Below, in pieces: positions 24,405-33,294 of a stretch of 64,000 nt of DNA (within the stretch, counting starts at the first letter, position 1; the number at the start of each line of letters is the position of its first letter). The DNA is from Deltaproteobacteria bacterium (GTDB lineage: Bacteria > Desulfobacterota > GWC2-55-46), in assembly GCA_016234935.1 (NCBI GenBank), contig JACRNL010000009.1, positions 1 through 64,000 of the forward strand. The letters are read 5' to 3'. The position numbers were made by a program, and so were the translations under genes. The notes beneath the pieces were generated by a model. The model saw only the letters and a program-made list of their open reading frames with translations. It did not search any database and was not told where the DNA came from.

Positions 24405-24803
24405 TCAAGGAGCTGCCGGGGTGATTGAACCGTTGTAATCGATGATGGCAACGCTCGTCGTTAGGCCCCATGGGCCACCGGTTATCGTGATGGTACCGGA
24501 CGATTGCGTCATATTGGTCGTAGCGGTTACCTGTGCGGACGGAGTATAGCCGGCGGTCGCCAAGTTCGCGATGGTAGGCGTTGTAATGGTCGGGTTATCA
24601 ATGAGAAACGCCTGTGCGGCAGTGTATGCGTTCTTTGCGTCCGCGTTAAGCATCGCGACGTAGCCTCTCTTCCTGTACTGTGAGAACTGCGGGATAGCGA
24701 TTGCCGCCAAAATAGCGATGATGGCGACGACTATCAGAAGTTCGACCAGCGTGAAGCCCTCTTCCTTGCCCTGAAGCCTTGACAAAGACTTTCCCATAAT
24801 CAT
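24405..24803 (-). CDS. pilA: PilA, type IV pilin
   Basis: 132 residues from ATG 24803, which has an AAAGGAG site eight bases upstream; the longer in-frame start at 24893 adds sequence lying across the promoter. The leader of 16 residues ends in glycine and is followed by the cleavage and methylation motif (G|FTLVELLIVVAIIAILAA), including E5. The mature pilin is about 116 residues, with a C-terminal domain rich in T, A and S and no obvious disulfide pair, closer to the short GspG/PilA pilins than to the 60-residue Geobacter type. It is preceded by a sigma-54 promoter and lies next to pilR and pilS. Confidence 0.95.
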   Translation of the reverse strand: MIMGKSLSRLQGKEEGFTLVELLIVVAIIAILAAIAIPQFSQYRKRGYVAMLNADAKNAYTAAQAFLIDNPTITTPTIANLATAGYTPSAQVTATTNMTQSSGTITITGGPWGLTTSVAIIDYNGSITPAAP

Positions 24804-24887
24804 TTTGCTTCTCCTTTCCCATATTAGGGTTTTACTGCTTCTCCGGATCAATTCCGGTTTTTCAACTCGCTCTTGATATAAATATAT

Positions 24888-24904
24888 ACGCAAGCCTCAT
24901 GCCA
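24888..24904 (-). promoter_or_regulatory. Sigma-54 promoter of pilA
   Basis: TGGCATGAGGCTTGCGT on the minus strand: GG and GC elements separated by ten bases, 11 of the consensus positions of TGGCAC-N5-TTGC kept (one change, C to T). The expected start is about 24876, leaving a leader of about 73 bases. Confidence 0.82.
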
Positions 24905-24987
24905 AAGCATAATATATATGTAAAACAGTATGTTAGCTGTAGAGCCATGGCTTATTACTGTGTTCAAAAACAATTTTTTGCCTTGAA

Positions 24988-25007
24988 GTGACATTTTTTG
25001 TCACAAC
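24988..25007 (-). promoter_or_regulatory. Candidate PilR site upstream of pilA
   Basis: GTGACATTTTTTGTCACAAC (plus strand) is a palindrome (GTGACA/TGTCAC) about 100 bases upstream of the -24/-12 promoter, a typical place for a sigma-54 enhancer. The only other copy I found is at 33240-33259, upstream of pilB, with one mismatch. The TGTC half fits the site described for Pseudomonas PilR. Confidence 0.6.
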
Positions 25008-25086
25008 ATGGCGCGTTAGAGTTCATATATTGTCATTCCCGAAGCGGGGGACATGCGAGGGCAGGCCCCGAATGTCTGCTCCTACC

Positions 25087-25275
25087 GTCATCCCCGAATA
25101 GCCTGCCCTCGAATATTTCTATCGGGGGTCTCTATCGGGGATATATCGTTTTGCCGAAATTAGATGCTTTGATGCCCCTACCGGATGCTTTGATGCCCCT
25201 ACCGGATGCTTTGATGCCCCTACCGGATGCTTTGATGCCCCTACCAGATTCCCGATAAAAATCCTCGGGAATGAC
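25087..25275. repeat. GTCATCCCCGA inverted repeat interrupted by a 4 x 21-bp tandem repeat
   Basis: The outer arms (GTCATCCCCGAA and TCGGGAATGAC) match the 79-bp elements at 29913-29991 and 41605-41681. Inside, a 21-base unit beginning GATGCTTTGATGCCCC is present four times without gaps (25163-25246), the last with one change. A copy of the CCCGC/GGGCAGGC repeat (about 25035-25065) is directly before it. Confidence 0.85.
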
Positions 25276-25320
25276 AATAGCGGGGGGTCTGAAGCGGGGG
25301 ATGACGGCCTGTGCGGCAGG

Positions 25321-26706
25321 TCAATCCCCGTCGTCGGATATTCCGTATTTGCTCAGTTTGTATCTGATTGACCTGAATGAGAGTCCGAGAAGCTCCGCGG
25401 CCTTTTTCCTTATGCCGCCTGACTTCTTGAGCGCGTCGATTATGATGGCCTTTTCAAAATCTTCAACTGTTTTTTCAAGGTCAATGCCTCCGGGGGGAAC
25501 GGTCTTCAGATTGACGGGCATATCCATGTTGTTGATTAGATAGTCGGGCAGGCTTGCGGGCGTAATGACGCCGGACGCCTCCAGCGCGATAGCGCGTTCA
25601 ATGATATTTTCAAGTTCGCGGACGTTGCCGGAATAATCATGGTCGACAAGGAGACGAAGAGCGTCCTCGGATATCCGCTTTATCTCCTTGCCGTGCGCGG
25701 CGCAGTATTTTTCCACAAAATGCGCGGCAATCAGCGGGATGTCCTCCTTTCTTTTCCTCAGGGGCGGCATATCTATCCTGATGACGTTCAATCTGTAAAA
25801 AAGATCTTCCCTGAACTTGCCGGCCTTGACTTCCTTCTCGACGTCCTTGTTGGACGCCGCTATGAGCCTTAGGTCAACCGGTATGTCCGCCGTCCCTCCG
25901 ACGCGCCTTACGACCCTCTCCTGGATGAAACGCAGGAGCTTTACCTGCAGATGGAGCGGCAGTTCCGTTATCTCGTCAAGAAAAAGCGTTCCTCCGCCGG
26001 CCTGTTCGGCCAGACCTTCCCTGCTCGACACCGCGCCGGTAAAGGCGCCCTTTTGATGACCGAAGAGCTCGCTCTCAAGGAGGTTTTCAGGAATTGCGCC
26101 GCAGTTTACCGCCACGAATGGGCTGTCCTTCCTGCCGCTCTCGTAATGTATGGCGCGCGCGGCAAGCTCTTTACCGGTGCCGCTCTCTCCGGTTATAAAG
26201 ACGTTGGCGCTGGTCTTCACCACGCTCATGATGAGACTGTAAACATCGGCCATTGACTGAGAGGTCCCGATGAAGTTGGCAAAGCCCAACTTTGACTTAA
26301 GGTCGCGCTTTAATGCCTGGTTTTCCCTCTTAAGCCGCCTGAAGCCGATGGCGTTCTTTATGTTGAGCCTTATCTCCTCGACCTTGAACGGCTTTGTGAA
26401 ATAATCATAGGCGCCGGCCTTCATGGCCTCTATGGCGGTGTCGACGGACGCATACGCGGTTATCATGATCACCGGCAGCTCCGGCTCCGCCTCCTTCAGC
26501 GCCTTCAGGAACTCAAGCCCTCCCATGTCCGGCATCTTTATGTCCGAGATGACGATGTCGGCCCGCCCGCCGGAGCAGTATTCAAGCGCCGCGCGCGCCG
26601 AGGCGAATGTCTTTGCCTCATAGCCTTCTTTCCTGAGCATTATCTCAAAAAAGTCGCGCATATCCTTTTCATCGTCTACAACTACTATTTTTTCTTTTGA
26701 AATCAT
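25321..26706 (-). CDS. pilR: PilR, sigma-54-dependent response regulator
   Basis: 461 residues from ATG 26706. Receiver domain (about 1-120) with the phosphoacceptor aspartate in 'DIVISDIKMPDMGG'; AAA+ domain (about 140-380) with Walker A 'GESGTGKE', the sigma-54 contact loop 'GAFTGA' and 'GGTLFLDEI'; and a Fis-type helix-turn-helix (about 425-460, 'RKKAAELLGLSFRSIRYKLSKYGI'). It should activate pilA from the promoter at 24888. pilS ends 33 bases upstream. A TTG at 26742 overlapping the pilS stop could add 12 residues. Confidence 0.95.
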   Translation of the reverse strand: MISKEKIVVVDDEKDMRDFFEIMLRKEGYEAKTFASARAALEYCSGGRADIVISDIKMPDMGGLEFLKALKEAEPELPVIMITAYASVDTAIEAMKAGAYDYFTKPFKVEEIRLNIKNAIGFRRLKRENQALKRDLKSKLGFANFIGTSQSMADVYSLIMSVVKTSANVFITGESGTGKELAARAIHYESGRKDSPFVAVNCGAIPENLLESELFGHQKGAFTGAVSSREGLAEQAGGGTLFLDEITELPLHLQVKLLRFIQERVVRRVGGTADIPVDLRLIAASNKDVEKEVKAGKFREDLFYRLNVIRIDMPPLRKRKEDIPLIAAHFVEKYCAAHGKEIKRISEDALRLLVDHDYSGNVRELENIIERAIALEASGVITPASLPDYLINNMDMPVNLKTVPPGGIDLEKTVEDFEKAIIIDALKKSGGIRKKAAELLGLSFRSIRYKLSKYGISDDGD

Positions 26707-26738
26707 GTCATTCCCGCGCCTGTTGTGAAAATTAACCG

Positions 26739-28571
26739 TCAATCTCCGGCAAGCGCCTTTTCCGGCGCAAGCGGCAGAAGCACCGTGAAGACGGCGCCCT
26801 TTCCAGCCGTGCTTTTTACCTCTATGTCACCGCCGTGGCTCTGCGCCACCCTGTGGGCTATCGCAAGGCCGAGCCCGGTGCCGGAATCTTTTGTTGAAAA
26901 AAACGGGTCGAATATCCTCTCTATGTTTTCCGGCGCGATACCGCAGCCGGTATCCTCGATCTGTATCTCTGCGAATGTATCGCCGCTGGCCGCCGCGTCC
27001 GCCCTCTGAGAGGGCTCGACATCCTTGCGCCCGGCATGGAGGCTGCCGCGCCTGAATGAGGAGCTTACGGTCATGCGCCCTTTTCGCCCCTTGAAGGGGT
27101 TTGACCCCCTGAGGGGGCTTGACCCCATCGCGTGCGCCGAATTCAGGAGAAGGTTCCAGAAAATCTGGCCTATCTGCCGGGCGTCGCCTGAAACGAATAT
27201 GCCGCCTTCTACGCGGCTTATTATCTCTATTCCCTCTACTTCGGCGGAATTCCTGAAAAGCTTTACGGTTTCATTCACAAGATCGCTTAGATTTATGCGG
27301 TCCATCTTCTCCCGGGCCGGCCTTGCAAAAACGAGAAAATCGGCGATAAGCGCGTTAAGGCGCTCTGTCTCCCTGATGATTATGTCCATAAGCCGCAGAT
27401 CCTCGTCCCGAAGCTTCAAATCCTCCTTGAGCACCTGTATGGAGCCGCTGATGGAGGCCAGGGGATTACGCACCTCGTGCGCTATGCCCACGGAAAGCTC
27501 TCCAAGGGCCTTCAACCTGTCCGCCCTTCTGAGCTGTTCTTCAATGTTCTTGAGTTTGGTAAGATCCTGGAAAATTACGATAGCCGCGGCCTCGAAGTCC
27601 GAAGCAACGGCTTTTCCCCCGTATAAAAAATCCATGACCCCGGCGGCAGCGGATCCGCCGTCATAGCCCTTTGAGATGGTAAACCCTATAAAAACCTCCA
27701 CGCCGTCAGGCCTTGTGAACATCCGCTCAAGCCTTATGTCCGGCTCCGCTGTAACGGGGTCAAGCCCCCTCAGGGGGCTGCCTGTCATGAGGCCGGGGAA
27801 TATCTCGTTAACGTTCCTGTAGTAGACGTCTCTTAACGGATATCCCGTGATGGCCTGGGCGGCCCTGTTGAACGACGTAATGCGCATCACGGCGTCAAGC
27901 GTCATTATGCCGCTTGTGATGTGCTCGAATATATGCCGCGAAAGCCTCTCCAACCTCTCAAGGTCAACCCCTTTCTCATGCAGTTCCTTCTCAACGCGCT
28001 CAGTCCTCTCGGCCAGATAACCGGTGAGATAACCCACGACGAAAAAGGCAAGGATGTTGGTTGAAGCCCTGGTGACCACGTCCTGCCACTCAAAGGTCAC
28101 CGGTATCCAGAAAACTTTATATTTCACCGGCAACATGCCGTAGAAGTCCAAATCCACCAGAACGCCGTAGGCCGCGCTCGCAAGGGAGGCGGCCACAAGC
28201 CCTCCGGTCCTGTTAAGAAGGAGCGATGAACCCATGACCGACAGGAAATAAAGTATGGTCAGATAGCTTTCTATACCGCCTGACACGTAGACGATAACGG
28301 TGACAAGCGCTATATCGACGACTACCTGGGCGTAGGTGAAGACCCTGAGATTGTTCGTCCAGCTAAGGGCCTTTGCGTAGAATATGGTCAGGAGGCTGAT
28401 GACTACGACGATGGCGTATATGGGATAGTACGCCGGATGCGCGAGGGAACTGTCCTTGATCTGGAACCATGTGGTGATTCCAAGGAATGTCAGCGCAAGG
28501 ACTACCCTGAAGACCATCATGGCCAGGAGGCGGGCCCTGAGGGGCTCTTGTTGGTATCCTTGGTTTTTCAT
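26739..28571 (-). CDS. pilS: PilS, sensor histidine kinase with two repeat-encoded insertions
   Basis: 610 residues. About six membrane helices in the first 195 residues, a PAS domain (about 205-330), HisKA with the phosphorylated histidine in 'VGIAHEVRNPL' (about 365-380), and an ATPase domain with 'DTGCGI' and 'GTGLGL'. Cognate regulator: the adjacent PilR. Two stretches come from repeat palindromes: about residues 265-272 ('SPLRGLDP', 27756-27778), in the PAS region, and about 482-496 ('SPLRGSNPFKGRKG', 27086-27126), followed by a further 30-residue low-complexity loop between the N and G1 boxes of the ATPase. Both keep the frame. Confidence 0.93.
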   Translation of the reverse strand: MKNQGYQQEPLRARLLAMMVFRVVLALTFLGITTWFQIKDSSLAHPAYYPIYAIVVVISLLTIFYAKALSWTNNLRVFTYAQVVVDIALVTVIVYVSGGIESYLTILYFLSVMGSSLLLNRTGGLVAASLASAAYGVLVDLDFYGMLPVKYKVFWIPVTFEWQDVVTRASTNILAFFVVGYLTGYLAERTERVEKELHEKGVDLERLERLSRHIFEHITSGIMTLDAVMRITSFNRAAQAITGYPLRDVYYRNVNEIFPGLMTGSPLRGLDPVTAEPDIRLERMFTRPDGVEVFIGFTISKGYDGGSAAAGVMDFLYGGKAVASDFEAAAIVIFQDLTKLKNIEEQLRRADRLKALGELSVGIAHEVRNPLASISGSIQVLKEDLKLRDEDLRLMDIIIRETERLNALIADFLVFARPAREKMDRINLSDLVNETVKLFRNSAEVEGIEIISRVEGGIFVSGDARQIGQIFWNLLLNSAHAMGSSPLRGSNPFKGRKGRMTVSSSFRRGSLHAGRKDVEPSQRADAAASGDTFAEIQIEDTGCGIAPENIERIFDPFFSTKDSGTGLGLAIAHRVAQSHGGDIEVKSTAGKGAVFTVLLPLAPEKALAGD

Positions 28572-28621
28572 CTGGATTGACTGTTGCCATGCGCCCTGCG
28601 CCGCTTTCCGCGGCGCGTGCG

Positions 28622-29836
28622 TCAGCCGCCTGCCGCGCCGGCGAGGGCGAATATCGGAAGATACAGCGCGATGACGAGTCCGCCGACGACCACTCCCAGG
28701 AAGGCCATCAGCATCGGCTCGATAAGCGCGGTAAGCGAGTCAACCGCGGTGTCGACTTCCTCCTCGTAGAAATCGGCGATCTTCGTGAGCATTGTGTCAA
28801 GCGCTCCCGTGGACTCTCCGACGGCGATCATCTGCGTGACCATGCCCGGGAAAACCCTGGTCTCTATAAGAGGCTCGGCAAGAGTTTTTCCCTCCGAAAG
28901 GCTTTTACGCGCCTTGACGATGGCTTCTTCAATTATAACGTTGCCCGACGTCTTTGAGACTATGTCAAGTCCCTCAAGTATGGGCACGCCGCTTGAAATC
29001 ATCGTCCCGAGCGTCCGGGTGAATCTTGCGACGGCGGTCTTCCTTATCAGGTCTCCCATAACGGGCACTTTAAGAAATATCTTGTCCATCACATAACGTC
29101 CCTTCTTTGTCGTGTAAATCTTCTTGAGGGCGAAGATAGCGGCGCCTATGCCGAGTATTATCGCCCACCATGCCTTTTTCATGAAGTTGGAGAGGTTGAC
29201 GACTAACTGCGTCGGCGCGGGCAGCGCCTTGCCGAAACTCTCGAACATGCCCTGGAATATCGGAACGACGAAAAGGAGCAGACCCGTGACGATTACAAAG
29301 GATATGCAAATGACCGCCGTGGGGTAGGTCATGGCGCTCTTTATCTTGCCCTTCAATTTTTCGGATTTTTCCATGAACTGGGACAGCCTGTTCAATATGG
29401 TGTCCAGTATGCCTCCGACCTCTCCGGCGGCGATCAGGTTTACATAGAGGTTGTCGAATACCTTGGGATGCTTGCGCAGGGCGTCCGCGAAGGTCGAACC
29501 GCCCTCGACGGAGTTCTTTACGTTCAAGAGCACCCTCTTGAACTCAGGGTTGTCCTGCTGACTGCCAAGTATGTCAAGGCACTGCACGAGAGGCAGGCCC
29601 GCGTCTATCATCGTTGCGAACTGACGGGAAAAAACAACAATTTCCTTGATCTTTACGGAGGGGCCGAAACCCGGTATCTGTATGTTGTTTATGTCAAAGC
29701 CCGACTTCTGTCCGATTGAAATCGGGACTATGCCCTGGCGGCGGAGCGTCGCGGTGGCCTGAGCGATATTTGCGGCTTCTATCTCCCTTTTCTCATCGCC
29801 GCCCGGCCCTTTCATGGAATATGCAAATATTGGCAT
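28622..29836 (-). CDS. pilC: PilC, inner-membrane platform protein of the type IV pilus
   Basis: 404 residues of the GspF/PilC family. Two similar halves (about 70-195 and 270-395) each have the 'FSRQFATMIDAGLPLVQCL' or 'FTRTLGTMISSGVPILEGL' type start and end in membrane helices. It anchors the assembly and retraction ATPases PilB and PilT. ATG 29836 has AAGGATG upstream. Normal length; downstream pilS begins 50 bases later. Confidence 0.95.
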   Translation of the reverse strand: MPIFAYSMKGPGGDEKREIEAANIAQATATLRRQGIVPISIGQKSGFDINNIQIPGFGPSVKIKEIVVFSRQFATMIDAGLPLVQCLDILGSQQDNPEFKRVLLNVKNSVEGGSTFADALRKHPKVFDNLYVNLIAAGEVGGILDTILNRLSQFMEKSEKLKGKIKSAMTYPTAVICISFVIVTGLLLFVVPIFQGMFESFGKALPAPTQLVVNLSNFMKKAWWAIILGIGAAIFALKKIYTTKKGRYVMDKIFLKVPVMGDLIRKTAVARFTRTLGTMISSGVPILEGLDIVSKTSGNVIIEEAIVKARKSLSEGKTLAEPLIETRVFPGMVTQMIAVGESTGALDTMLTKIADFYEEEVDTAVDSLTALIEPMLMAFLGVVVGGLVIALYLPIFALAGAAGG

Positions 29837-29912
29837 ATATCATCCTTTTAAAAAAACAGATGGTATCAGGCATCTAACGGACTGCTGAAAAAGCCTCGTG
29901 TGTTTTTAATCT

Positions 29913-29991
29913 GTCATCCCCGAATGTATCTATACGGGGATCTAAATCAAAAGCCAAACCCAGATTCCCGATTAAGGCATTCGGGAATGAC
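29913..29991. repeat. GTCATCCCCGA inverted repeat between pilT and pilC
   Basis: 79 bases with arms GTCATCCCCGAATG and CATTCGGGAATGAC and an internal CAAAAGCC segment. About 80 percent identical to 41605-41681. A fragment of the CAGGCTGCTGAAAAAG element ('GACTGCTGAAAAAGCC') is just before it. Confidence 0.85.
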
Positions 29992-30027
29992 ACATGAAAA
30001 AACCTCCCTTTCCAGCCCGGCGGCGAG

Positions 30028-31149
30028 TTATCTTGCCGCAGGCCCGCCCGGCCTCGTAACGCCGGCGTTGGCGAGCATCTGCTTCATTTCCTCTAATTCC
30101 GGGCTTCTTCCCATGGCCTCATCAAGGCTGATAAGCCTCCTGGTGTAGAGGCTTATCAGGGACTGGTTCATGGTCTGCATCCCGAACTTGGTCTGGCCGA
30201 CCTGCATCTGGGAATATACCTGATGCACCTTGTCTTCCCTTATGAGGTTCCTTATGGCCGCATTGGGTATCATGATCTCAAGCGCCGCCACCCTGCCCTT
30301 TCCGTCGGCCTTTGGGATAAGGAGCTGCGAGATGACGCCCTCAAGCACGAAGGAAAGCTGCGCCCTTACCTGCGGCTGCTGGCTTGCCGAAAAGACGTCT
30401 ATGATCCTGTTAATGGTCTGCACGCATGAGTTGGTGTGAAGCGTGGCGAAACACAGATGGCCGGTTTCAGCTATGGTCAGCGCCGTCTCGATGGTGTCCG
30501 CGTCGCGGAGCTCTCCGAGCAGGACGACGTCCGGATCCTGACGCAGGACATATTTAAGCGCCTTTTTGAACGCGTGCGTGTCGTAGCCGACCTCCCTCTG
30601 GTTAACGAGGGCCGTCTTTGACGCGTGCAGATATTCTATGGGGTCTTCAATGGTTATGATGTGCTCAGGCCGTTCGGTGTTTATCTTGTCTATCATCGAG
30701 GCAAGGGTCGTTGACTTGCCGCTTCCCGTCGGCCCGGTGACAAGGACAAGACCTCTGGGCTTTTTGCACAGTTCTTCGATGACGGGAGGAAGGCCCAGTT
30801 CCTGGAAGGACATTATCTTGAACGGTATTGTCCTGAACACCGCGGCTACCGTGCCCCTTTGGACAAAGAGGTTGCCCCTGAACCTCGACAGGCCTTTGAG
30901 TCCGAAGGAAAAATCGAGTTCGTTTTCCTCCTCGAACTTATGCTTCTGAACGTCGGTCAGGATGGCGTAGCAGACCTGCTTCGTCTCAGGCCCGGTCAGC
31001 ACCGATGTGCCCTTTACCGGCATGAGCTTTCCGTTCACCCTTATCCTCGGCGGTGAACCGCTCGACATATGCAGGTCTGATCCGCCAAGGTCTATCATTA
31101 TCCTCAAAAGCTCTTGCAGATTATACGACTGTGCGACGCCCTCAACCAT
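30028..31149 (-). CDS. pilT: PilT, retraction ATPase of the type IV pilus
   Basis: 373 residues. N-terminal PAS-like part, Walker A 'GPTGSGKSTT' (about 139-148), Asp box 'TIEDPIEYLH', Walker B 'LGELRDADT' and His box 'GHLCFATLHTN'; the PilT-type 'AIRNLIRE' C-terminal motif is present. GGAGAG site before ATG 31149. The C-terminus is extended by a few residues (GVTRPGGPAAR). No deviation in catalytic residues. Confidence 0.96.
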   Translation of the reverse strand: MVEGVAQSYNLQELLRIMIDLGGSDLHMSSGSPPRIRVNGKLMPVKGTSVLTGPETKQVCYAILTDVQKHKFEEENELDFSFGLKGLSRFRGNLFVQRGTVAAVFRTIPFKIMSFQELGLPPVIEELCKKPRGLVLVTGPTGSGKSTTLASMIDKINTERPEHIITIEDPIEYLHASKTALVNQREVGYDTHAFKKALKYVLRQDPDVVLLGELRDADTIETALTIAETGHLCFATLHTNSCVQTINRIIDVFSASQQPQVRAQLSFVLEGVISQLLIPKADGKGRVAALEIMIPNAAIRNLIREDKVHQVYSQMQVGQTKFGMQTMNQSLISLYTRRLISLDEAMGRSPELEEMKQMLANAGVTRPGGPAAR

Positions 31150-31173
31150 ACACTCTCCAATATTGCCGTTTAG

Positions 31174-31362
31174 CAGGCTGCTGAAAAAGCCTCATCTACT
31201 GCGTTGTCTTCGTCGCTCGGAACGAACGGCGTGCCCAAAAGCACGCCTCATTCCTCGTTCCTCGACGCCTTGTTTCTGGCTGGGTTCCCATTGCGTCTTT
31301 ATTATTGCAATGGGAAGATTTGAGCAGCCTGCGCGAGCATATTAGTTTTTCAGCGTCCTGTT
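31174..31362. repeat. MITE-like repeat between pilB and pilT, with an extra palindrome
   Basis: Same ends as 12698-12850 (CAGGCTGCTGAAAAAG ... TTGAGCAGCCTG and a tail AGTTTTTCAGCGTCCTG). Between 31285 and 31320 an additional TTCCCATTGC...GCAATGGGAA palindrome is inserted. 31363-31525 has nothing else that I recognise except an AT-rich stretch at 31425-31455 and a GC-rich hairpin close to the pilB stop. Confidence 0.8.
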
Positions 31363-31525
31363 AGACCGTGCCGCCGCGCGCCTTAAAAAACCGGACTGGC
31401 CGGCAACGCCGCAGCTTACGGCATGTTGTTATTATATCTTATATTAATGGAATATGTTTCTGTTAGGACGAAAATCACAAAAATCCATTCAGCGCCTATG
31501 CGGCGCGCAAAAAGCGCCGGCGCCT

Positions 31526-33223
31526 TTAATCGGCCATCGTCACCCTCATGACTTCCTCGATACTGGTCACACCCTCATGCACCTTTTGTATGCCGCTCAT
31601 ACGCAGGGACTTCATGCCCTCTTTGATGGCAAGCCTCTTGATCTCGGTGGAGGATGCCCCTTGAAGGACCAATTCCTTAAGCGCGTCCGTAAACGGCATG
31701 ACCTCATAGAGCGCGATCCTTCCCTTGTAGCCGCTCCCGCCGCAAGTGGCGCAGCCGGCGCCCTTGCAGACCTTAATCTTCTTGGCCTCTTCGCTGGTCA
31801 ATCCCATGTTCATTATCACCTCGATTGGCACATCTATCTCATGCTTGCAATCCTTGCATACCTTGCGCGCAAGCCTCTGCGCGAGGATGAGGTTTGACGC
31901 GGAGGAAACGAGGAATGGCTCGATGCCCATGTTGAGAAGCCTGTTGACGGTTGACGGCGCGTCATTCGTGTGAAGGGTGGAAAGCACCATGTGGCCCGTA
32001 AGCGCGGCCTTGATGGCTATTTCAGCGGTTTCAAAGTCCCTTATTTCTCCGACCATGATGACGTCAGGGTCCTGCCTGAGAAAGCTCCTCAGGGCCGCCG
32101 CGAAGTTAAGGCCGATGTCATCATGCATCTGGCACTGGTTGATGCCCATGAGGTTGAACTCGACAGGGTCTTCAGCGGTCGAGATATTTTCAGTTATCTT
32201 GTTCAATTCGGAGAGCGCGGAATAAAGCGTCGTCGTCTTGCCGCTGCCCGTCGGCCCAGTGACGAGCACTATGCCCCAGGGTTTGTGGATGGCGTGCATG
32301 AAGTCATCGAGCGCCTTTTGTTCAAAGCCCAGCTTGGTCATGTCGAGCTGGAGGTTGCCCTTGTCAAGCAGCCTCATGCAGACCTTCTCGCCGAAAAGGG
32401 TGGGCAGGATGGACACGCGGTAGTCCATCTCCTTGTTCTTGGCGAGCTTGAGCTTGATCCTTCCATCCTGCGGGAGACGCCTTTCCGCGATGTCCAGCTG
32501 GCTCATGATCTTGATCCTTGAGACAATCGCGTTCCTGAGCTTCATCGGGGGCTTCATGACTTCCGAAAGGACTCCGTCGACCCTGTATCTCACGCGGAAA
32601 CTCTTTTCATACGGCTCTATGTGGATATCGCTTGCGCCTCTTTTGATGGCGTCGGTGAGGATGAGGTTGACGAGCTTGACGACAGGGGCTTCTTCCACGG
32701 CCTTCTTGAGGTCGGCGACGTCCACCTCGTCCGATTCCTTTATTACTTCCATCTCCTCTTCGTCGAACTCGGTGAGCATGCCCTCAAGGCCGGCCTCAGG
32801 CGATTCGTAATGCTTCTCGATGGCCGTCTTTATCGCGGCATCGGAGGCGACGACGGGCTCTACGTTGTAGCCCGTGAGGAATTTTATATCGTCAATGGCG
32901 AAGATGTTCGACGGATCGGCCATGGCAAGCACGAGCGTAGCCCCTGTCCTGCTTACAGGAAGCACCTGATACTTCTGAGCGACGTCTTCTGGGATCAGCT
33001 TTACGACCTCAGGGTCAATTTCCTGCGCCGCGAGATCGATAGTGGGGATGCCATACTGCTTGCTTAAAAAAGAGGTGAGGTCTTTTTCTGTAATGAAAGC
33101 GAGCTTTGTAAGATTGTAGCCAAGCCTTCCGCCCCCGGTCTTTTGCTCGTCAATCGCCTTATGGAGCTGTTCTGTCGTAATGAGTTTTGCCCTGATTAAT
33201 AATTCGCCGATTCTCTCTGCCAT
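31526..33223 (-). CDS. pilB: PilB, extension ATPase of the type IV pilus
   Basis: 565 residues, GspE/PilB type. N-terminal GspE-N domain (about 1-150), then the ATPase with Walker A 'GPTGSGKTTT' (about 325-334), 'EDPVEFNL', Walker B 'VGEIRDFET' and 'GHMVLSTLHTND'. A zinc site is formed by CKDC and CKGAGCATC (about 460-500). It drives pilus extension through PilC. ATG 33223; sigma-70-like promoter at 33266-33294, and the PilR-like palindrome between promoter and start codon. Confidence 0.96.
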   Translation of the reverse strand: MAERIGELLIRAKLITTEQLHKAIDEQKTGGGRLGYNLTKLAFITEKDLTSFLSKQYGIPTIDLAAQEIDPEVVKLIPEDVAQKYQVLPVSRTGATLVLAMADPSNIFAIDDIKFLTGYNVEPVVASDAAIKTAIEKHYESPEAGLEGMLTEFDEEEMEVIKESDEVDVADLKKAVEEAPVVKLVNLILTDAIKRGASDIHIEPYEKSFRVRYRVDGVLSEVMKPPMKLRNAIVSRIKIMSQLDIAERRLPQDGRIKLKLAKNKEMDYRVSILPTLFGEKVCMRLLDKGNLQLDMTKLGFEQKALDDFMHAIHKPWGIVLVTGPTGSGKTTTLYSALSELNKITENISTAEDPVEFNLMGINQCQMHDDIGLNFAAALRSFLRQDPDVIMVGEIRDFETAEIAIKAALTGHMVLSTLHTNDAPSTVNRLLNMGIEPFLVSSASNLILAQRLARKVCKDCKHEIDVPIEVIMNMGLTSEEAKKIKVCKGAGCATCGGSGYKGRIALYEVMPFTDALKELVLQGASSTEIKRLAIKEGMKSLRMSGIQKVHEGVTSIEEVMRVTMAD

Positions 33224-33239
33224 CGTTTACCCGTTTAAA

Positions 33240-33294
33240 GTGACATTTTTTGTCTCAACCTGAATATCTTATAAAAAATATAATCTTATGTCAA
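33240..33294 (-). promoter_or_regulatory. pilB promoter and pilA-like palindrome
   Basis: On the minus strand TTGACA (33294-33289) and TAAGAT (33271-33266) are 17 bases apart. GTGACATTTTTTGTCTCAAC (33240-33259), the near-copy of the pilA upstream site, starts at about the expected transcription start and reaches to 16 bases before the ATG, a place suited to repression. Confidence 0.65.

Noticed and set aside
24405-24803. Short Geobacter-type conductive pilin
   Set aside because: The mature protein is about 116 residues with a normal C-terminal domain, not the 60-residue form, and aromatic residues are few.
25163-25246. CRISPR array
   Set aside because: The 21-base units follow each other directly without spacers, only four copies, no cas genes.
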